A stretch of DNA of 64,000 nt from JABWCE01 sp964617955 (GCA_964617955.1 CAZTXB010000014.1:1-64000); one strand, 5' to 3'. Positions 45,342-55,400 are shown, numbered from the stretch's first letter. The notes: generated from the sequence alone by a model not told the origin. Made by a program: numbers and translations.

Positions 45342-46307
45342 ATGAAAATATTAAAAGCATTTAAATTAATCCCGCTTTTCGGAATTGTCGCCATGTCAAA
45401 TTTGGCCTCAGGCACAACTTGGGATGAACCATGGCAAGAAAAAATCATTAAGGAGGCTGATTATTTTGTGCTGGCAAAAATTAAATCGACCAATCATAAA
45501 AGTGTCACTCTTTCAAATATTACTACATTTGGAGGCGAAGAGCTAAAAGGAAATATTAAAATAACAAATTTTTATGATACCCATGTTCAAAGCTGGTCAT
45601 CGGGTAGCCATGGTCCAGAGTTTAACTTTAAAAACATTAAGACATGTTACTTTTTTATAAAGAAAAATTCTGATGGAGAATACTGTATAGCCACGCCAAC
45701 CTCAGGATTTGCAATGGTTGAGGATGGGAAAGTTTATGCCACGTATCGACACAGTTACCATCAAGCCATTGTCCCGTTTGATATTTACGAAAAATCTATG
45801 ACGGCCATTTTTAACCACTATCATCAAAAGTCTTATGACGTAAAAGCGATTAGAGACTATATTGATATTTGTCTGTCACAAAATCCTACTGGTCTTAAAG
45901 AAGAGGAGATGACCACATTTTTTGCGCAACATGTGGCCTTGGAGTGCGTTTATCATTTAAGACTGGATGGCTATTTTGAAAAAGTGCTTCCATTTCTTAA
46001 GGACACTTTGAATTTTCATAATCAAATTTCCGGAGCTAGAGCCTTAGCAAGCAATAATACTTTGGCATGCAAGCAAGAGCTTTTAAAAGTTATTGCCGAT
46101 ACAACAGCAAGCCGATTTGTTCAGGTGATTTGTATTTGGACCCTGAGCGAATTTAAGCCAGTGGAATTGAAAAGTGAATTGACCACCTTATTGACTTTAG
46201 TTTCAGCTAAAAGCACAGGTTTTGGAGGCAATATTATGGACCCGCGGGTAGGGACTCACTTTCCTTCTCCTAGAGGGGCTTTGGAGAAACTAATAGAAGA
46301 ATTGTGA
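45342..46307 (+). CDS. Exported hypothetical protein with helical C-terminal half
   Basis: 321 residues. A signal peptide (LIPLFGIVAMSNLASG) leads to a beta-rich half (about 25-150) with ADYFVLAKIKSTNHKSVTL and ELKGNIKITNFYD, resembling the short N-terminal beta domain of some Bacteroidota exported proteins. From about 165 it is helical with HEAT-like spacing (ISGARALASNNTLACKQELL; VQVICIWTLSEFKPVELKSE). No catalytic motif was seen and I do not recognise the family. TAAATTTG at 45258-45265 may be its -7 box. Confidence 0.65.
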   Translation: MKILKAFKLIPLFGIVAMSNLASGTTWDEPWQEKIIKEADYFVLAKIKSTNHKSVTLSNITTFGGEELKGNIKITNFYDTHVQSWSSGSHGPEFNFKNIKTCYFFIKKNSDGEYCIATPTSGFAMVEDGKVYATYRHSYHQAIVPFDIYEKSMTAIFNHYHQKSYDVKAIRDYIDICLSQNPTGLKEEEMTTFFAQHVALECVYHLRLDGYFEKVLPFLKDTLNFHNQISGARALASNNTLACKQELLKVIADTTASRFVQVICIWTLSEFKPVELKSELTTLLTLVSAKSTGFGGNIMDPRVGTHFPSPRGALEKLIEEL

Positions 46308-46481
46308 ACCTATTGGAGCCTAAAACCGTGCGCTAAAGATAATCCTTTGTTTTGGTTAACAATTTCAAGAGGCCCAGGGTTAGAGCACCTAAACCTTGAA
46401 TTGTCAAATTTAATTTACTTAAGCATTTAACACGAGTATTAATTGAAAAATGAATTTTATAAGCAAACAAAAACATTTTAG

Positions 46482-46988
46482 ATGAACTTCCCGCAGAATA
46501 TATGGGCGCTTTTTTATGTTCTATTTTTTATTGGAGTCCTTTTAATCTCTATGGGACTTTTACTACGCTGGGTTAAATTCAAACACGACTATGTTTCATT
46601 TTATTTAGGCTACTTTTTTTTAGTTTATTCAGTTTTTATTTTTATAAACCAATTGAATACAAGGAAAAAAGAAATGAAAGAAAGAGAAGGGGTGTATTGT
46701 GCATTAAGACAAAATGAAGTTTACGAACTTTGTAAGGACTTAAATGTTGATAGCTTACAATTAACATTAGAGAAAAGTGGCAAGTGCTATTTTAATTTTA
46801 AGACATGCTTCATCAATAATTCAATTGGCACTTGGACTTGGAACGAAGATATGGTTGGCGCATGGATAAGTATAGACATAAATTTAAAAGATCAGGCTCA
46901 TCTAACTTTTGACGAAAAGGATACCCTAAGACTTTACAACCAAAATAATATCTACATAACATTTGCAAAGAAAAAGATGCAAAAATGA
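46482..46988 (+). CDS. Small membrane-anchored hypothetical protein
   Basis: 168 residues with two N-terminal membrane segments (about 8-29 and 37-58) and a C-terminal soluble domain with beta-type KSGKCYFNFKTCFINNSIGTW and TFDEKDTLRLYNQNNIYITF segments, a lipocalin-like pattern. Function unknown. Its stop codon overlaps the ATG of the first possible start of the next (broken) gene (ATGA), so the two were probably co-expressed. Confidence 0.6.
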   Translation: MNFPQNIWALFYVLFFIGVLLISMGLLLRWVKFKHDYVSFYLGYFFLVYSVFIFINQLNTRKKEMKEREGVYCALRQNEVYELCKDLNVDSLQLTLEKSGKCYFNFKTCFINNSIGTWTWNEDMVGAWISIDINLKDQAHLTFDEKDTLRLYNQNNIYITFAKKKMQK

Positions 46989-47026
46989 AATGCTCCAAAA
47001 GTTATCAATCTTGTATAAATCAGAGA

Positions 47027-47440
47027 ATGAAAAGAATCCTATTAATATTATCAATTCTAGTCTTCAATCCACCAAGTCATAGCCAATCTATTTTTTTTGA
47101 CAACCTCAACAACTCCATTTGGACTTCAACAGCAGAAATTTCAGATTCCATCTTAAAAACCTCAAAACAAATTCCCATATCAAAACTTATTTATTCAAAG
47201 GACTCCATTGATAAAGATGTGACTATATGGCTATTCAAAGACGGCTTTTTATAAATAGTCTATTATAATCATCAGTCAAAAACTGAAAACTTGGTAGGTA
47301 CTTATGAATATTTAATCGAATTAAATAAGGGTACGTTACAACTGATTGTTGAGAATGTCACCTTAAAATATAAAGTTGGTATTGTTTCTTCTGGCTATCA
47401 TGCTGTACTTTTACGGACAAAAGAGAGAAGAAAAAAATGA
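47027..47440 (+). pseudogene. Exported protein gene interrupted by an in-frame stop
   Basis: From ATG 47027 the frame codes a signal peptide (RILLILSILVFNPPSHSQ) and about 58 further residues, then TAA at 47252-47254. Without any shift, the same frame stays open for 61 more codons (IVYYNHQSKTENLVGTYEYL ... VGIVSSGYHAVLLRTKE) to a TGA at 47438-47440. The downstream part looks like ordinary protein, so a single substitution probably created the stop. The whole would be about 137 residues, a small exported beta protein. An upstream ATG at 46985 overlaps the previous gene but would mask the signal peptide. Confidence 0.6.
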
Positions 47441-47646
47441 AAACTTGATTCAAATACAGGGAATAAAATTAATAGCCAGTCTAGCAAGGAATAAAAATCC
47501 CTATCAAATTTACTATTTCCTTTTCTGAAAGTTTGAAAACCAGATCACAGATCCAAAACTAAGTCAAATCTGTAAGCCTGAATTTTAGTTCATAATTTTA
47601 CCAATCAATTTTTTTTGATAATTTTTGTAAATTTGAATAAGTAAAC

Positions 47647-47886
47647 ATGAGAACATTAAATATATCCATATCCGACATTGAGTTTAACAAATATGGATTA
47701 ACAAAAGAAAAATTAACGTTTACAGATCTCATCGAACTGGTTATCAGAGAATTGACCCGTCAAAACTTGAACAAAAGCGTAGAACTTGCCGAAAAGTACG
47801 GACTTTCTAAAATGACTATGGATGAAATCTCAGACGAAGTAAAATATGTCAGAGAAGATGCAAAGGGTCGTGATATATACCAATGA
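47647..47886 (+). CDS. Orphan antitoxin-like small protein
   Basis: 79 residues, with a start (RTLNISISDIEFNKYGLTKE) and a C-terminal KYGLSKMTMDEISDEVKYVR stretch that I recognise from small Bacteroidota proteins normally encoded just before a PIN-domain toxin. No toxin frame follows here: the next 230 bases have no supported gene. A -7 box TAAATTTG (47628-47635) lies 11 bases before the ATG. It may be a remnant, or act in trans on a toxin elsewhere. Confidence 0.6.
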   Translation: MRTLNISISDIEFNKYGLTKEKLTFTDLIELVIRELTRQNLNKSVELAEKYGLSKMTMDEISDEVKYVREDAKGRDIYQ

Positions 47887-48076
47887 TATAGTTTCATCCT
47901 TTATTTAATGAATTAAAGGTAAACAATATAAACCAATTAAAACCTGATGGCTAACCGAGTTGAATGCGAAAATGCTTTTTTCTCTTAGCTTTAGCTCGCA
48001 TCAGAATCCATCCTTTTCAAATTCCATTCACCCCTAAGTTCATGCCTGCAACCAAACCCGAAACAACAAACTCGAA

Positions 48077-48118
48077 CCCCCAAACCAAAAACCCCCAAAC
48101 CCTCAAACCTCAAAACCC
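48077..48118 (-). other. G-rich minus-strand tract, possible G-quadruplex
   Basis: The plus strand has C5, C2, C5, C3, C2 and C3 runs separated by A-rich spacers. The minus strand therefore carries telomere-like GGGTTT/GGGGGTTTTT runs, just beyond the stop of the repeat-bearing exported protein gene. Confidence 0.35.
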
Positions 48119-48121
48119 TCC

Positions 48122-48523
48122 TCAATACTCCACCTCCTGGCAATCACATTTCCTTATCACCCTCCGCCTTCCGTTCTTATTTATTTTTAACCAGGGTTTA
48201 TTTTGGTCGTAGTATATAATCCATTTTACGACTCCATGCTTATATTTTATTTTCTTTTGAATGCTTTGGTCAGGGTGGTACCATGTCCATATTTTATGCC
48301 TCTTTAAATTTTTAAAATAACCTTTCACCTCAACCTTAGCCTCAACCTTAGCCTCAACCTTATCCTCAACCTTATCCTCAACCTTATCCTCAACCTTAGC
48401 CTTAAAAATATAGGTACCCGTTTTTAAAGAATCGTAAACTATGGATTGAGCTTTGACAACTTGTAATCCCATCAATAGGATGGAAACTAACCAAATCCTA
48501 CCTGTATTTTTTATATTAATCAA
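48122..48523 (-). CDS. Exported protein with KVE(A/D) tandem repeat
   Basis: About 133 residues. A signal peptide (IWLVSILLMGLQVVKAQS) is followed by six four-residue KVE[A/D] units (VEDKVEDKVEAKVEAK) and a MORN-like tail (GYFKNLKRHKIWTWYHPDQ; YKHGVVKWIIYYDQN) of Trp/Tyr-rich strands. The start is TTG at 48523, overlapping the end of uppP by 8 bases; no ATG precedes the signal peptide. The overlap suggests translational coupling to uppP. Function unknown. The MORN-like half resembles toxin-antitoxin-like exported repeat proteins, but this is weak. Confidence 0.55.
   Translation of the reverse strand: MINIKNTGRIWLVSILLMGLQVVKAQSIVYDSLKTGTYIFKAKVEDKVEDKVEDKVEAKVEAKVEVKGYFKNLKRHKIWTWYHPDQSIQKKIKYKHGVVKWIIYYDQNKPWLKINKNGRRRVIRKCDCQEVEY
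48329..48400 (-). repeat. 12-bp coding minisatellite, 6 units
   Basis: Six contiguous 12-bp units, plus strand CTCAACCTTAGC or CTCAACCTTATC, differing only at one base (coding Ala or Asp). Near-identity implies recent expansion; length changes by whole units keep the frame. Confidence 0.9.
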
Positions 48524-49313
48524 TGATGGTAAGATGCGTTCCTGAGAAATAGAGCAATAATATCAAAACTCCCACAGCTATGCGATAGTAACCAAACCAC
48601 TTAAAACCGTAACGGGTCAAAATATTTATGAGGAAGCGTATGGCAAGGATTGAAACGACAAATGCGATGACATTGCCTAAGGCAAATAGTTTCCATTGTT
48701 CCTGGCTCACTTCAACGCCCGCTTTAAAATAATCGTATAACGACATAACCGTGGCGCCAAGCATGGTGGGAACTGCCAAAAAAAATGAAAATTCAGCCGC
48801 AGCTTTTCGGGTTAAACCTTGGGTCATACCTCCGATAATGGTAGCAGCCGATCTGGACACTCCGGGAATCATACTGATGGTTTGGAAAAGGCCTATGATA
48901 AAGGCGTTTTTGTAAGTGGTTTGCGTTTCGGTATCTTTTCTTCCTCTATCAAAAAAACCATCGATGAATACAAGAATGATTCCACCTATCACGAGGGCTA
49001 TAGCCACCACCACCACATTTTCCAGGAGGGAATCGATCTGCTTCTTAAAAATCAGCCCGAAAATGACCGCAGGAATAAAGGCCACAAATAATTTAAAATA
49101 GAAATTAAAACTTTGAAAAAAGCGTTTCCAATACAAGGCTACAACAGCCATAATGGCTCCCAATTGAATGCACACTGTAAACAATTTTACAAAAGGCTCC
49201 GATTGAATTCCCATCGCTGAAGAAGCGATTATCATATGCCCTGTGCTGCTCACCGGAATATACTCAGTGAGGCCTTCAACAATAGCCAGAACAATGGCTT
49301 CAATCAGCCCCAT
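48516..49313 (-). CDS. uppP: Undecaprenyl-diphosphatase UppP
   Basis: About 265 residues from ATG 49313 (the preceding in-frame codons belong to the overlapping DUF3098 gene). Polytopic membrane enzyme that recycles undecaprenyl pyrophosphate for peptidoglycan synthesis. Motifs are EGLTEYIPVSSTGHMII and PGVSRSAATIIGGM (catalytic Glu and Ser/Arg sites). It overlaps DUF3098 by 14 bases; ftsX, DUF3098 and uppP form a conserved Bacteroidota order. truB, often next, is absent here; the repeat protein takes its place. Confidence 0.95.
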   Translation of the reverse strand: MGLIEAIVLAIVEGLTEYIPVSSTGHMIIASSAMGIQSEPFVKLFTVCIQLGAIMAVVALYWKRFFQSFNFYFKLFVAFIPAVIFGLIFKKQIDSLLENVVVVAIALVIGGIILVFIDGFFDRGRKDTETQTTYKNAFIIGLFQTISMIPGVSRSAATIIGGMTQGLTRKAAAEFSFFLAVPTMLGATVMSLYDYFKAGVEVSQEQWKLFALGNVIAFVVSILAIRFLINILTRYGFKWFGYYRIAVGVLILLLYFSGTHLTIID

Positions 49314-49569
49314 GCTTGGCTTTAGGCTTATACATAATGGCAATCACTCCGATTAAGAATCCGAGAATGACCACTATGGGTGCAAGGGTTGTTTGCCTGA
49401 AATCGTAAACCTGTTCAGGCGTTCCGTACATGAGTAGAAAACCGATGAGAACCACACCAAATGCCAGAGCGGCCAGCATGTAATTTTGTTTACCAAAAAC
49501 CATATCTATTTTGGTGTTGGGAGTCACTTTAAAACCCTGCTTTGCTTTTTCCTGTACTTTCTTCGACAT
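49300..49569 (-). CDS. DUF3098 membrane protein
   Basis: 89 residues with two membrane segments (AALAFGVVLIGFLLMYG; LAPIVVILGFLIGVIAIMY) and a conserved start (KIDMVFGKQNYML). Its position between ftsX and uppP is typical of the phylum and suggests a cell-envelope or division role; function is not established. Confidence 0.88.
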   Translation of the reverse strand: MSKKVQEKAKQGFKVTPNTKIDMVFGKQNYMLAALAFGVVLIGFLLMYGTPEQVYDFRQTTLAPIVVILGFLIGVIAIMYKPKAKHGAD

Positions 49570-49577
49570 ATAATTAA

Positions 49578-50492
49578 CTAATAAAGATCTTCAATGTTGC
49601 TATACAAATAGCGCTTGGTGCTCCAATAGGTGCAAATAATTGAAATGAGCATACCTACGAGAAACAAGCCTGCAAATAACGAAGAATAAATGAATATTTC
49701 TTCCATCAAATTTTTGGAGGCAATCCACTGTATATCATCTAAAACCAAGAGATGACTCACCCATTTTTCCATCACATAAAAGGAACCTACCAATAACACG
49801 GACGAAAATAAAAAACCTAAAGTTGCCTGCCAAGCGGCCTTTTTTAAAAAGGGGGCTATGATAAACCCTTCTGTGGCCCCGACCAATTGCATGCTCCTGA
49901 TTAAAAACCGCTTGCTGTAAATGCTCAGGCGTATGGTACTATTGATTAAAAAAAATGCGATGATAATAAAAAGCAGACCAATGATGGCCAAGGTGCCTGA
50001 CACCAACTCTTTGTTTTTATTGATTTCGTCGATCAAACTGATCTGTGTCAAAACCTCCGTAACCCCTTCATAGCGGTACAACTCACTTTCTATTTTTTTC
50101 AAACGGCTTCGGTCGCCATGTTTTGCCTTTATGGAAACCTCTATGCTGGCTGGCAGAGGATTGTACCCAAGTATATCTACAAAGTCTTGTTCAAGTTCCT
50201 TTTTATAGGAAAAAGCCGCTTCTTCGCTGCTTAGGTAAATAGCCTCTTTTACATACGTCTTTTCTTTTATGGAAGCCAGAACTTTAAGAATCGTACTTTC
50301 CGCTGTGCCTTGCGCGAAGTAGACATTCACATGGACTTTTTCCTTGAGGTTATCCACCAGTTTTTGGCCGGCAAAAAAAAGTAAACCCGACAAGCCCAGT
50401 AAAAAAAGAATAATGGTAATGCTAACTACCGGAGGCCAGGAGGATGGATCACGTCTTGTAATTCGAGGGCTTGAAGTATTAAAATTACTCAT
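49578..50492 (-). CDS. ftsX: Cell division permease-like protein FtsX
   Basis: 304 residues. FtsX with FtsE controls peptidoglycan hydrolases at the septum. One membrane segment is near residue 25-45, then a large periplasmic loop (about 46-160) with KVHVNVYFAQGTAE and NPLPASIEVSIKAK. Three more membrane helices follow near 170-290, including AIIGLLFIIIAFFLINSTIR. No ftsE is in the window. It is first in the ftsX-DUF3098-uppP run. Confidence 0.9.
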   Translation of the reverse strand: MSNFNTSSPRITRRDPSSWPPVVSITIILFLLGLSGLLFFAGQKLVDNLKEKVHVNVYFAQGTAESTILKVLASIKEKTYVKEAIYLSSEEAAFSYKKELEQDFVDILGYNPLPASIEVSIKAKHGDRSRLKKIESELYRYEGVTEVLTQISLIDEINKNKELVSGTLAIIGLLFIIIAFFLINSTIRLSIYSKRFLIRSMQLVGATEGFIIAPFLKKAAWQATLGFLFSSVLLVGSFYVMEKWVSHLLVLDDIQWIASKNLMEEIFIYSSLFAGLFLVGMLISIICTYWSTKRYLYSNIEDLY

Positions 50493-50816
50493 GGTCTGTA
50501 CTACTTCAAAAAAACAATTTTTTGATCAAACTTTTGCTTTTAATAATTCACACCCAACCGACAAGTTTAAAAACGACTTCGGGTACAGACATACCTCTTG
50601 TTTGCAAAGCTTAAAAAAATTATATATTGGAGCGATGCCGTTACATCTTGCCACAACTCCTAATAAAGTGGCCTAAGACTTTCTTCATTTTTAAAACAGT
50701 TCCAGAATACCCTAATTTGAGTGACGATTCTTAAAATGAAACAGGGTGGCAGGAAGTTTTATGAAAACAAAATGATGACTAACCTGCCATCAATCCATAC
50801 GCTTCAACCGTAGCCT
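50493..50816. other. Intergenic region, 324 bp
   Basis: No supported gene. A 7-bp inverted repeat TGGCAGG/CCTGCCA with a 34-nt spacer lies at 50744-50795, downstream of lysS on the minus strand. Its long loop and lack of a T-run make termination doubtful. Confidence 0.35.
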
Positions 50817-52325
50817 TTAGTCCCATTTCTCGGGCCGCATTTGCGGAAAGAACAAAACCTCTTGAATCGAGGCCTGATTGGTAAGCAACATCACCAGTCG
50901 GTCCATACCAATTCCTATACCTGCCGTAGGAGGCATCCCATACTCCAGGGCTCTTAAAAAATCCTGATCAATAAACATGGCTTCGTCATCGCCCTTTTCA
51001 CTCAAGCGCATTTGCTCCATGAATCGTTCTCTTTGGTCAATGGGGTCGTTAAGCTCGCTGTAGCAGTTGGCTATTTCCTTTCCATTGATAATCAACTCAA
51101 AACGCTCTGTCAAAGTAGGGTCGCTGCGGTGAATTTTGGTTAAGGGGCTCATTTCTATGGGATAGTCCATGATAAAAGTGGGTTGAATCAGGTGATGTTC
51201 AACCAGTTCACCAAACAACGCATCAATCATTTTGCCGATTCCCATTTTTTCGTCGGCGTGGATTCCCTTGCTTTTGCAAATTGTCCTCAACTCAGCCTCT
51301 CCCTTGCCTTTAACATCAACATTTCCATATTTTTTAATCGCATCAATAATGCCAATTCTTTCAAATGGTTTTCCGAAGTCGATTTGGTTATCGCCAAAAG
51401 CCACTTCGTCACTGCCCGTAACTTCGAAGGCCACCTGCTGAAGCATTTTTTCAGTGGTATCCATCATCCAGTAATAGTCCTTGTAGGCCACGTAAAGCTC
51501 CATGATGGTGAACTCCGGATTATGGGTGCGATCCATGCCTTCATTCCTAAAATCTTTGGCAAACTCATAAACCCCGTCAAAACCACCAACGATGAGACGC
51601 TTCAGGTATAATTCATTGGCTATTCTTAAATACAATTCTGTATCCAGGGCATTGTGATGGGTTACAAAGGGGCGAGCAGCTGCACCACCCGGGATGGGCT
51701 GTAAAATGGGCGTCTCCACTTCCATATAACCTAAGTTGTTGAGAAAGTTGCGCATGCTTGTAAATACTTTATTGCGCTTAATAAAAATGTCCTTTTGGTG
51801 GCGGTTCACTATCAAATCGACGTATCGCATGCGGTAGCGCGCTTCAGGGTCGGTAAAGGAGTCATAAATTACCCCGTCTTTTTCTTTAGGTAAGGGCAAG
51901 GGGTTCAGCGCCTTGGAAAGGAGAGTAAGCTCTGACACATGTACACTGGTTTCGCCGGTTTGGGTGGTAAACACATATCCCTTCACGCCAATAATATCAC
52001 CGATGTCCAGCAATTTTTTAAAAACTTCATTGTACTGGGTCTTGTCTTCGCCCGGACAAATTTCATCGCGGTTGACATATATTTGAATTCTTCCTGAGGC
52101 ATCCTGGATAACGGCAAAGGCAGCTTTGCCCATGATTCGAATGGACATGATGCGCCCGGCCATTGAAATATCCTTGTAATTCAGCTTATCGTTTTGATAG
52201 TTTTCGAGGATATCGGCTGCCTGCGCATTAACCTCGTAAGGCTGTGCGGGATAAGGGTTTATACCTAATTCTCGCAAACGCTTTAGCTTTTCGCGTCTTT
52301 GAATCTGTAGTTCATTTAATTCCAT
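50817..52325 (-). CDS. lysS: Lysine--tRNA ligase (class II)
   Basis: 502 residues, the usual length. The N-terminal OB anticodon-binding domain (about 40-150) precedes the catalytic core with motif 1 around VETPILQPIPGG, motif 2 FRNEGMDRTHNPEFTIMELY and motif 3 GIGIGMDRLVMLLTN. The KLKRLRELGINPYP start is characteristic. It is divergent from the PKD adhesin gene with 95 bases between. Confidence 0.96.
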   Translation of the reverse strand: MELNELQIQRREKLKRLRELGINPYPAQPYEVNAQAADILENYQNDKLNYKDISMAGRIMSIRIMGKAAFAVIQDASGRIQIYVNRDEICPGEDKTQYNEVFKKLLDIGDIIGVKGYVFTTQTGETSVHVSELTLLSKALNPLPLPKEKDGVIYDSFTDPEARYRMRYVDLIVNRHQKDIFIKRNKVFTSMRNFLNNLGYMEVETPILQPIPGGAAARPFVTHHNALDTELYLRIANELYLKRLIVGGFDGVYEFAKDFRNEGMDRTHNPEFTIMELYVAYKDYYWMMDTTEKMLQQVAFEVTGSDEVAFGDNQIDFGKPFERIGIIDAIKKYGNVDVKGKGEAELRTICKSKGIHADEKMGIGKMIDALFGELVEHHLIQPTFIMDYPIEMSPLTKIHRSDPTLTERFELIINGKEIANCYSELNDPIDQRERFMEQMRLSEKGDDEAMFIDQDFLRALEYGMPPTAGIGIGMDRLVMLLTNQASIQEVLFFPQMRPEKWD

Positions 52326-52420
52326 TCCTAAAAAGAACTGCGAATATAAGGCTTCGTAAGCAACTCTTTTAGCAAAGCGGTTGTCTAATCAACAAGGATT
52401 GCCGAATTTTGAGTGAGCCA

Positions 52421-55400
52421 ATGCCTAAAGGTAGCAACATATTATTCTTAGTCTTTTTAGCGCTTTGTCCTGGGTTTGGATTTTCACAAAGCGATGCGTC
52501 CCTGGCCTTTGTCAAAAATTTGGGCCAATTTGAACCAGAGGTTTTGTTCAGAGTACAACTTCATCACGGCTATATTTATTTGGAAAAAAACGGCATCACC
52601 TTTAAGTTGTTCGAAGAACAGGATTACAATGAGCATCACCGCCATTTAAGCCACGACATCGAAAAGGAAGAAACGGCTATGCGTGGACATTCTTTTCAGT
52701 ACCGTTTTCTAAACAGCATGCCACTTGCGATTGAAGGTTTAGAACCTTTTCAAGAGAAACACAATTATTTTTTGGGAAACGATAAAAAAAAGTGGGCTTC
52801 ACATGTTCCACTCTTTTCTGAGGTGGTTTATAAAAACATTTATCCATCCATCGATTTAAAAATCTTTTCGCAATTCGGACGCTTAAAATATGAATGGGAA
52901 GTGAATCCTGGCGCTCAGATCAAGGACATTTCTATAGAAATAATAGGGCTCGATTCGCTAAGCGTTAAGGAGAATAACCTATTGCTGTATACCTCTATAG
53001 GATGCTTTCCCGATAAAAACTTGTGGGTTTGGCAAAAACCTAATAAAGAATTAAACGCCAGGCAACTTGTAGCTAGCCAGTACCGAATAACTCATAACGT
53101 GGTGAGCTATTTTTTACCTGAGGGGTATGATCAAACGCTGCCTTTGATCATTGACCCGGTGTTGGTATTTTCGACTTATTCGGGTTCTAAGGGCGACAAC
53201 TTTGGATTCACAGCTACTTATGATGCGAGGGGAAATTTATACGCAGGTGGCATCACCGACAACACCCATGGAGAGTACCCCGTTACCAAAGGGGCCTTTC
53301 AGGACAGCTGCCATAAAGGATATGGTGGCACGGGTGGCAGGGGCCGACCGCCGGTAAATTTGCCATGTGACATCACCATTAGCAAATACGATTCATCCGG
53401 CAAAAATTTACTTTATGCCACCTATGTTGGAGGCAGCGACGATGAGTATCCACATAGCATGGTGGTGAATTCAAAAAATGAGCTCATGGTTTTCGGGACC
53501 TCTTATTCATTTAACTTTCCAATGTTGGCAAGTGGATATGATACCTCGCACCACAGGGATACCGGCAGCATCATCGACACCGACATTGTAGTTTTCATAT
53601 TATCAGAGAAAGGAGATTCATTAAAAGGCTCTACTTTTTTTGGCGGAAGCAAAAACGACGGTCTCACAAACTCAGCCTTGCGGTATAATTACGCCGACGA
53701 TTTCAGAGGTGAGGTACTCACAGATAAGTCTGATAATATTTTTGTAGTTAGCAATACCAATTCGCCCAAACTTCCAATGATAAAATCGATTAAGGATACG
53801 CTTGAAGGGGTTTCGGATGGCATCTGCCTTAAATTTTCCAAAGGGCTCGACCAACTGTTATGGTCAACCTATTACGGAGGAAACAATGCCGATGCGATTT
53901 ACAGTTTGGAGTTCGACCAAGACGAGAACATTTACATTGGCGGCGGCACCTCGAGCACAAATCTACCTAAAAGCACGGGCAGTTTCGGGAGCTCCAATCA
54001 TGGTGGAATAGATGGCTTCGTGGCCTCTTTTAAAAAAGACAGTTTCAGTTTGAAACAAAGCACTTATTTTGGAACCGCTGCCTATGACCAGCTTTATTTT
54101 TTAGAAATCGACAAGCTGGGCAAAATTTATGCTACAGGACAAACCGAGGGCAATATCACGGCCTCCTATGGCACCTATAACAATCGCCAAAATGCAGGGC
54201 AGTTTATTTTTATTTGTGATGATTCACTCAAAAGAATACACAAACAAACGGTGTTCGGGTCAATGACCAACAAACCAAATTTTTCCCCCTCTGCCTTTTT
54301 GGTCGATTCTTGTGGAAGCATTTATATCTCCGGTTGGGGGTTAACTTCAGGTTTGCCCATCACCTCCAATGCCTTACAAAGCTCAACCGACGGCCAAGAT
54401 TTTTATTTAGCAGTTTTTGCAAAAAACATTTCTAGTTTATTGTTCGGTACATTTTTTGGTGGCAATAAATCTCAGGACCATGTGGATGGAGGCACAAGCA
54501 GGTTCGACAAAAAAGGCATCATTTACCAGTCGGTTTGTTCAAGCTGCCCTGGCACCCCAGGTTCAACTTTAAATGATTTTCCGACCACAAGCTCGGCCGC
54601 ATTTCCAAAAAATGTAAGTTGGCGATGCAGCAATGCAGCTTTCAAAATCGATTTTCAAATCAACAACGTTGTCAAGGCAAAATTCAAACCCGATTCCATT
54701 TTATGTGGTCCTGCCGATATTCAATTCTCTAACCAAAGCATTGGAAATGGAAGGTATTTCTGGAGTTTTGGCGATGGCCAAACTTCAACAGCCCTGGTGC
54801 CAAAACACAGTTATGCCGACACTGGAAAATACACCATTCAACTCATTGCCATTGACTCCAACGCCTGTAACTTTTCTGATACCGCCATTAGAAAAATTCA
54901 GGTTCTACAAAAACCTACAGCCCTTTTCACCGCTGTGGTTTCCAAATGTTTTAATCAGGTAGAAATCACCCACAAAAGCAAAGATTTTACCACCCTGCAC
55001 TGGAATTATGGTGACGGGAATCAAGACCAGGTTCAGTCCCCCAATCCCAGGGTTTACAAATACGACACCGGGAGTTACAGGCTGAGTTTAATAACCGACG
55101 CCAACAAATTCTGTAAAGATTCCATGAGCCTAAACCTCAAAATAAATGAAATTAAATATGTAAAAGCTTTGTTCAAACCCGATACCACCTTATGCGGCCC
55201 GGCCAGAGTTCAATTCAAAAATTACAGCGACAGCTCGGCAACCTACTTTTGGGATTTTGGGGACGATAGCACCTCATCCGCAAAAAACCCCCTTCATTCT
55301 TTTCCCTCCACCGGTCAGTATCATATTAAGCTCATAGTAACGGATAGCAACTCTTGCAATGGCAGCGACAGTGTGTTAAAAGTGGTGAATATTTTAAAAA

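Noticed and set aside
47964..48212. 82-codon plus-strand frame with Pro/Asn/Thr-rich middle
   Set aside because: It overlaps the antisense exported-protein gene; its composition comes from the C/A-rich tract, and no conserved feature is present.
48329..48400. Possible CRISPR-like array
   Set aside because: Units are contiguous 12-mers without spacers and in-frame with a gene; a minisatellite.
50344..50676. 110-codon plus-strand frame across the ftsX start
   Set aside because: Half of it is antisense to ftsX; there is no motif and no promoter.
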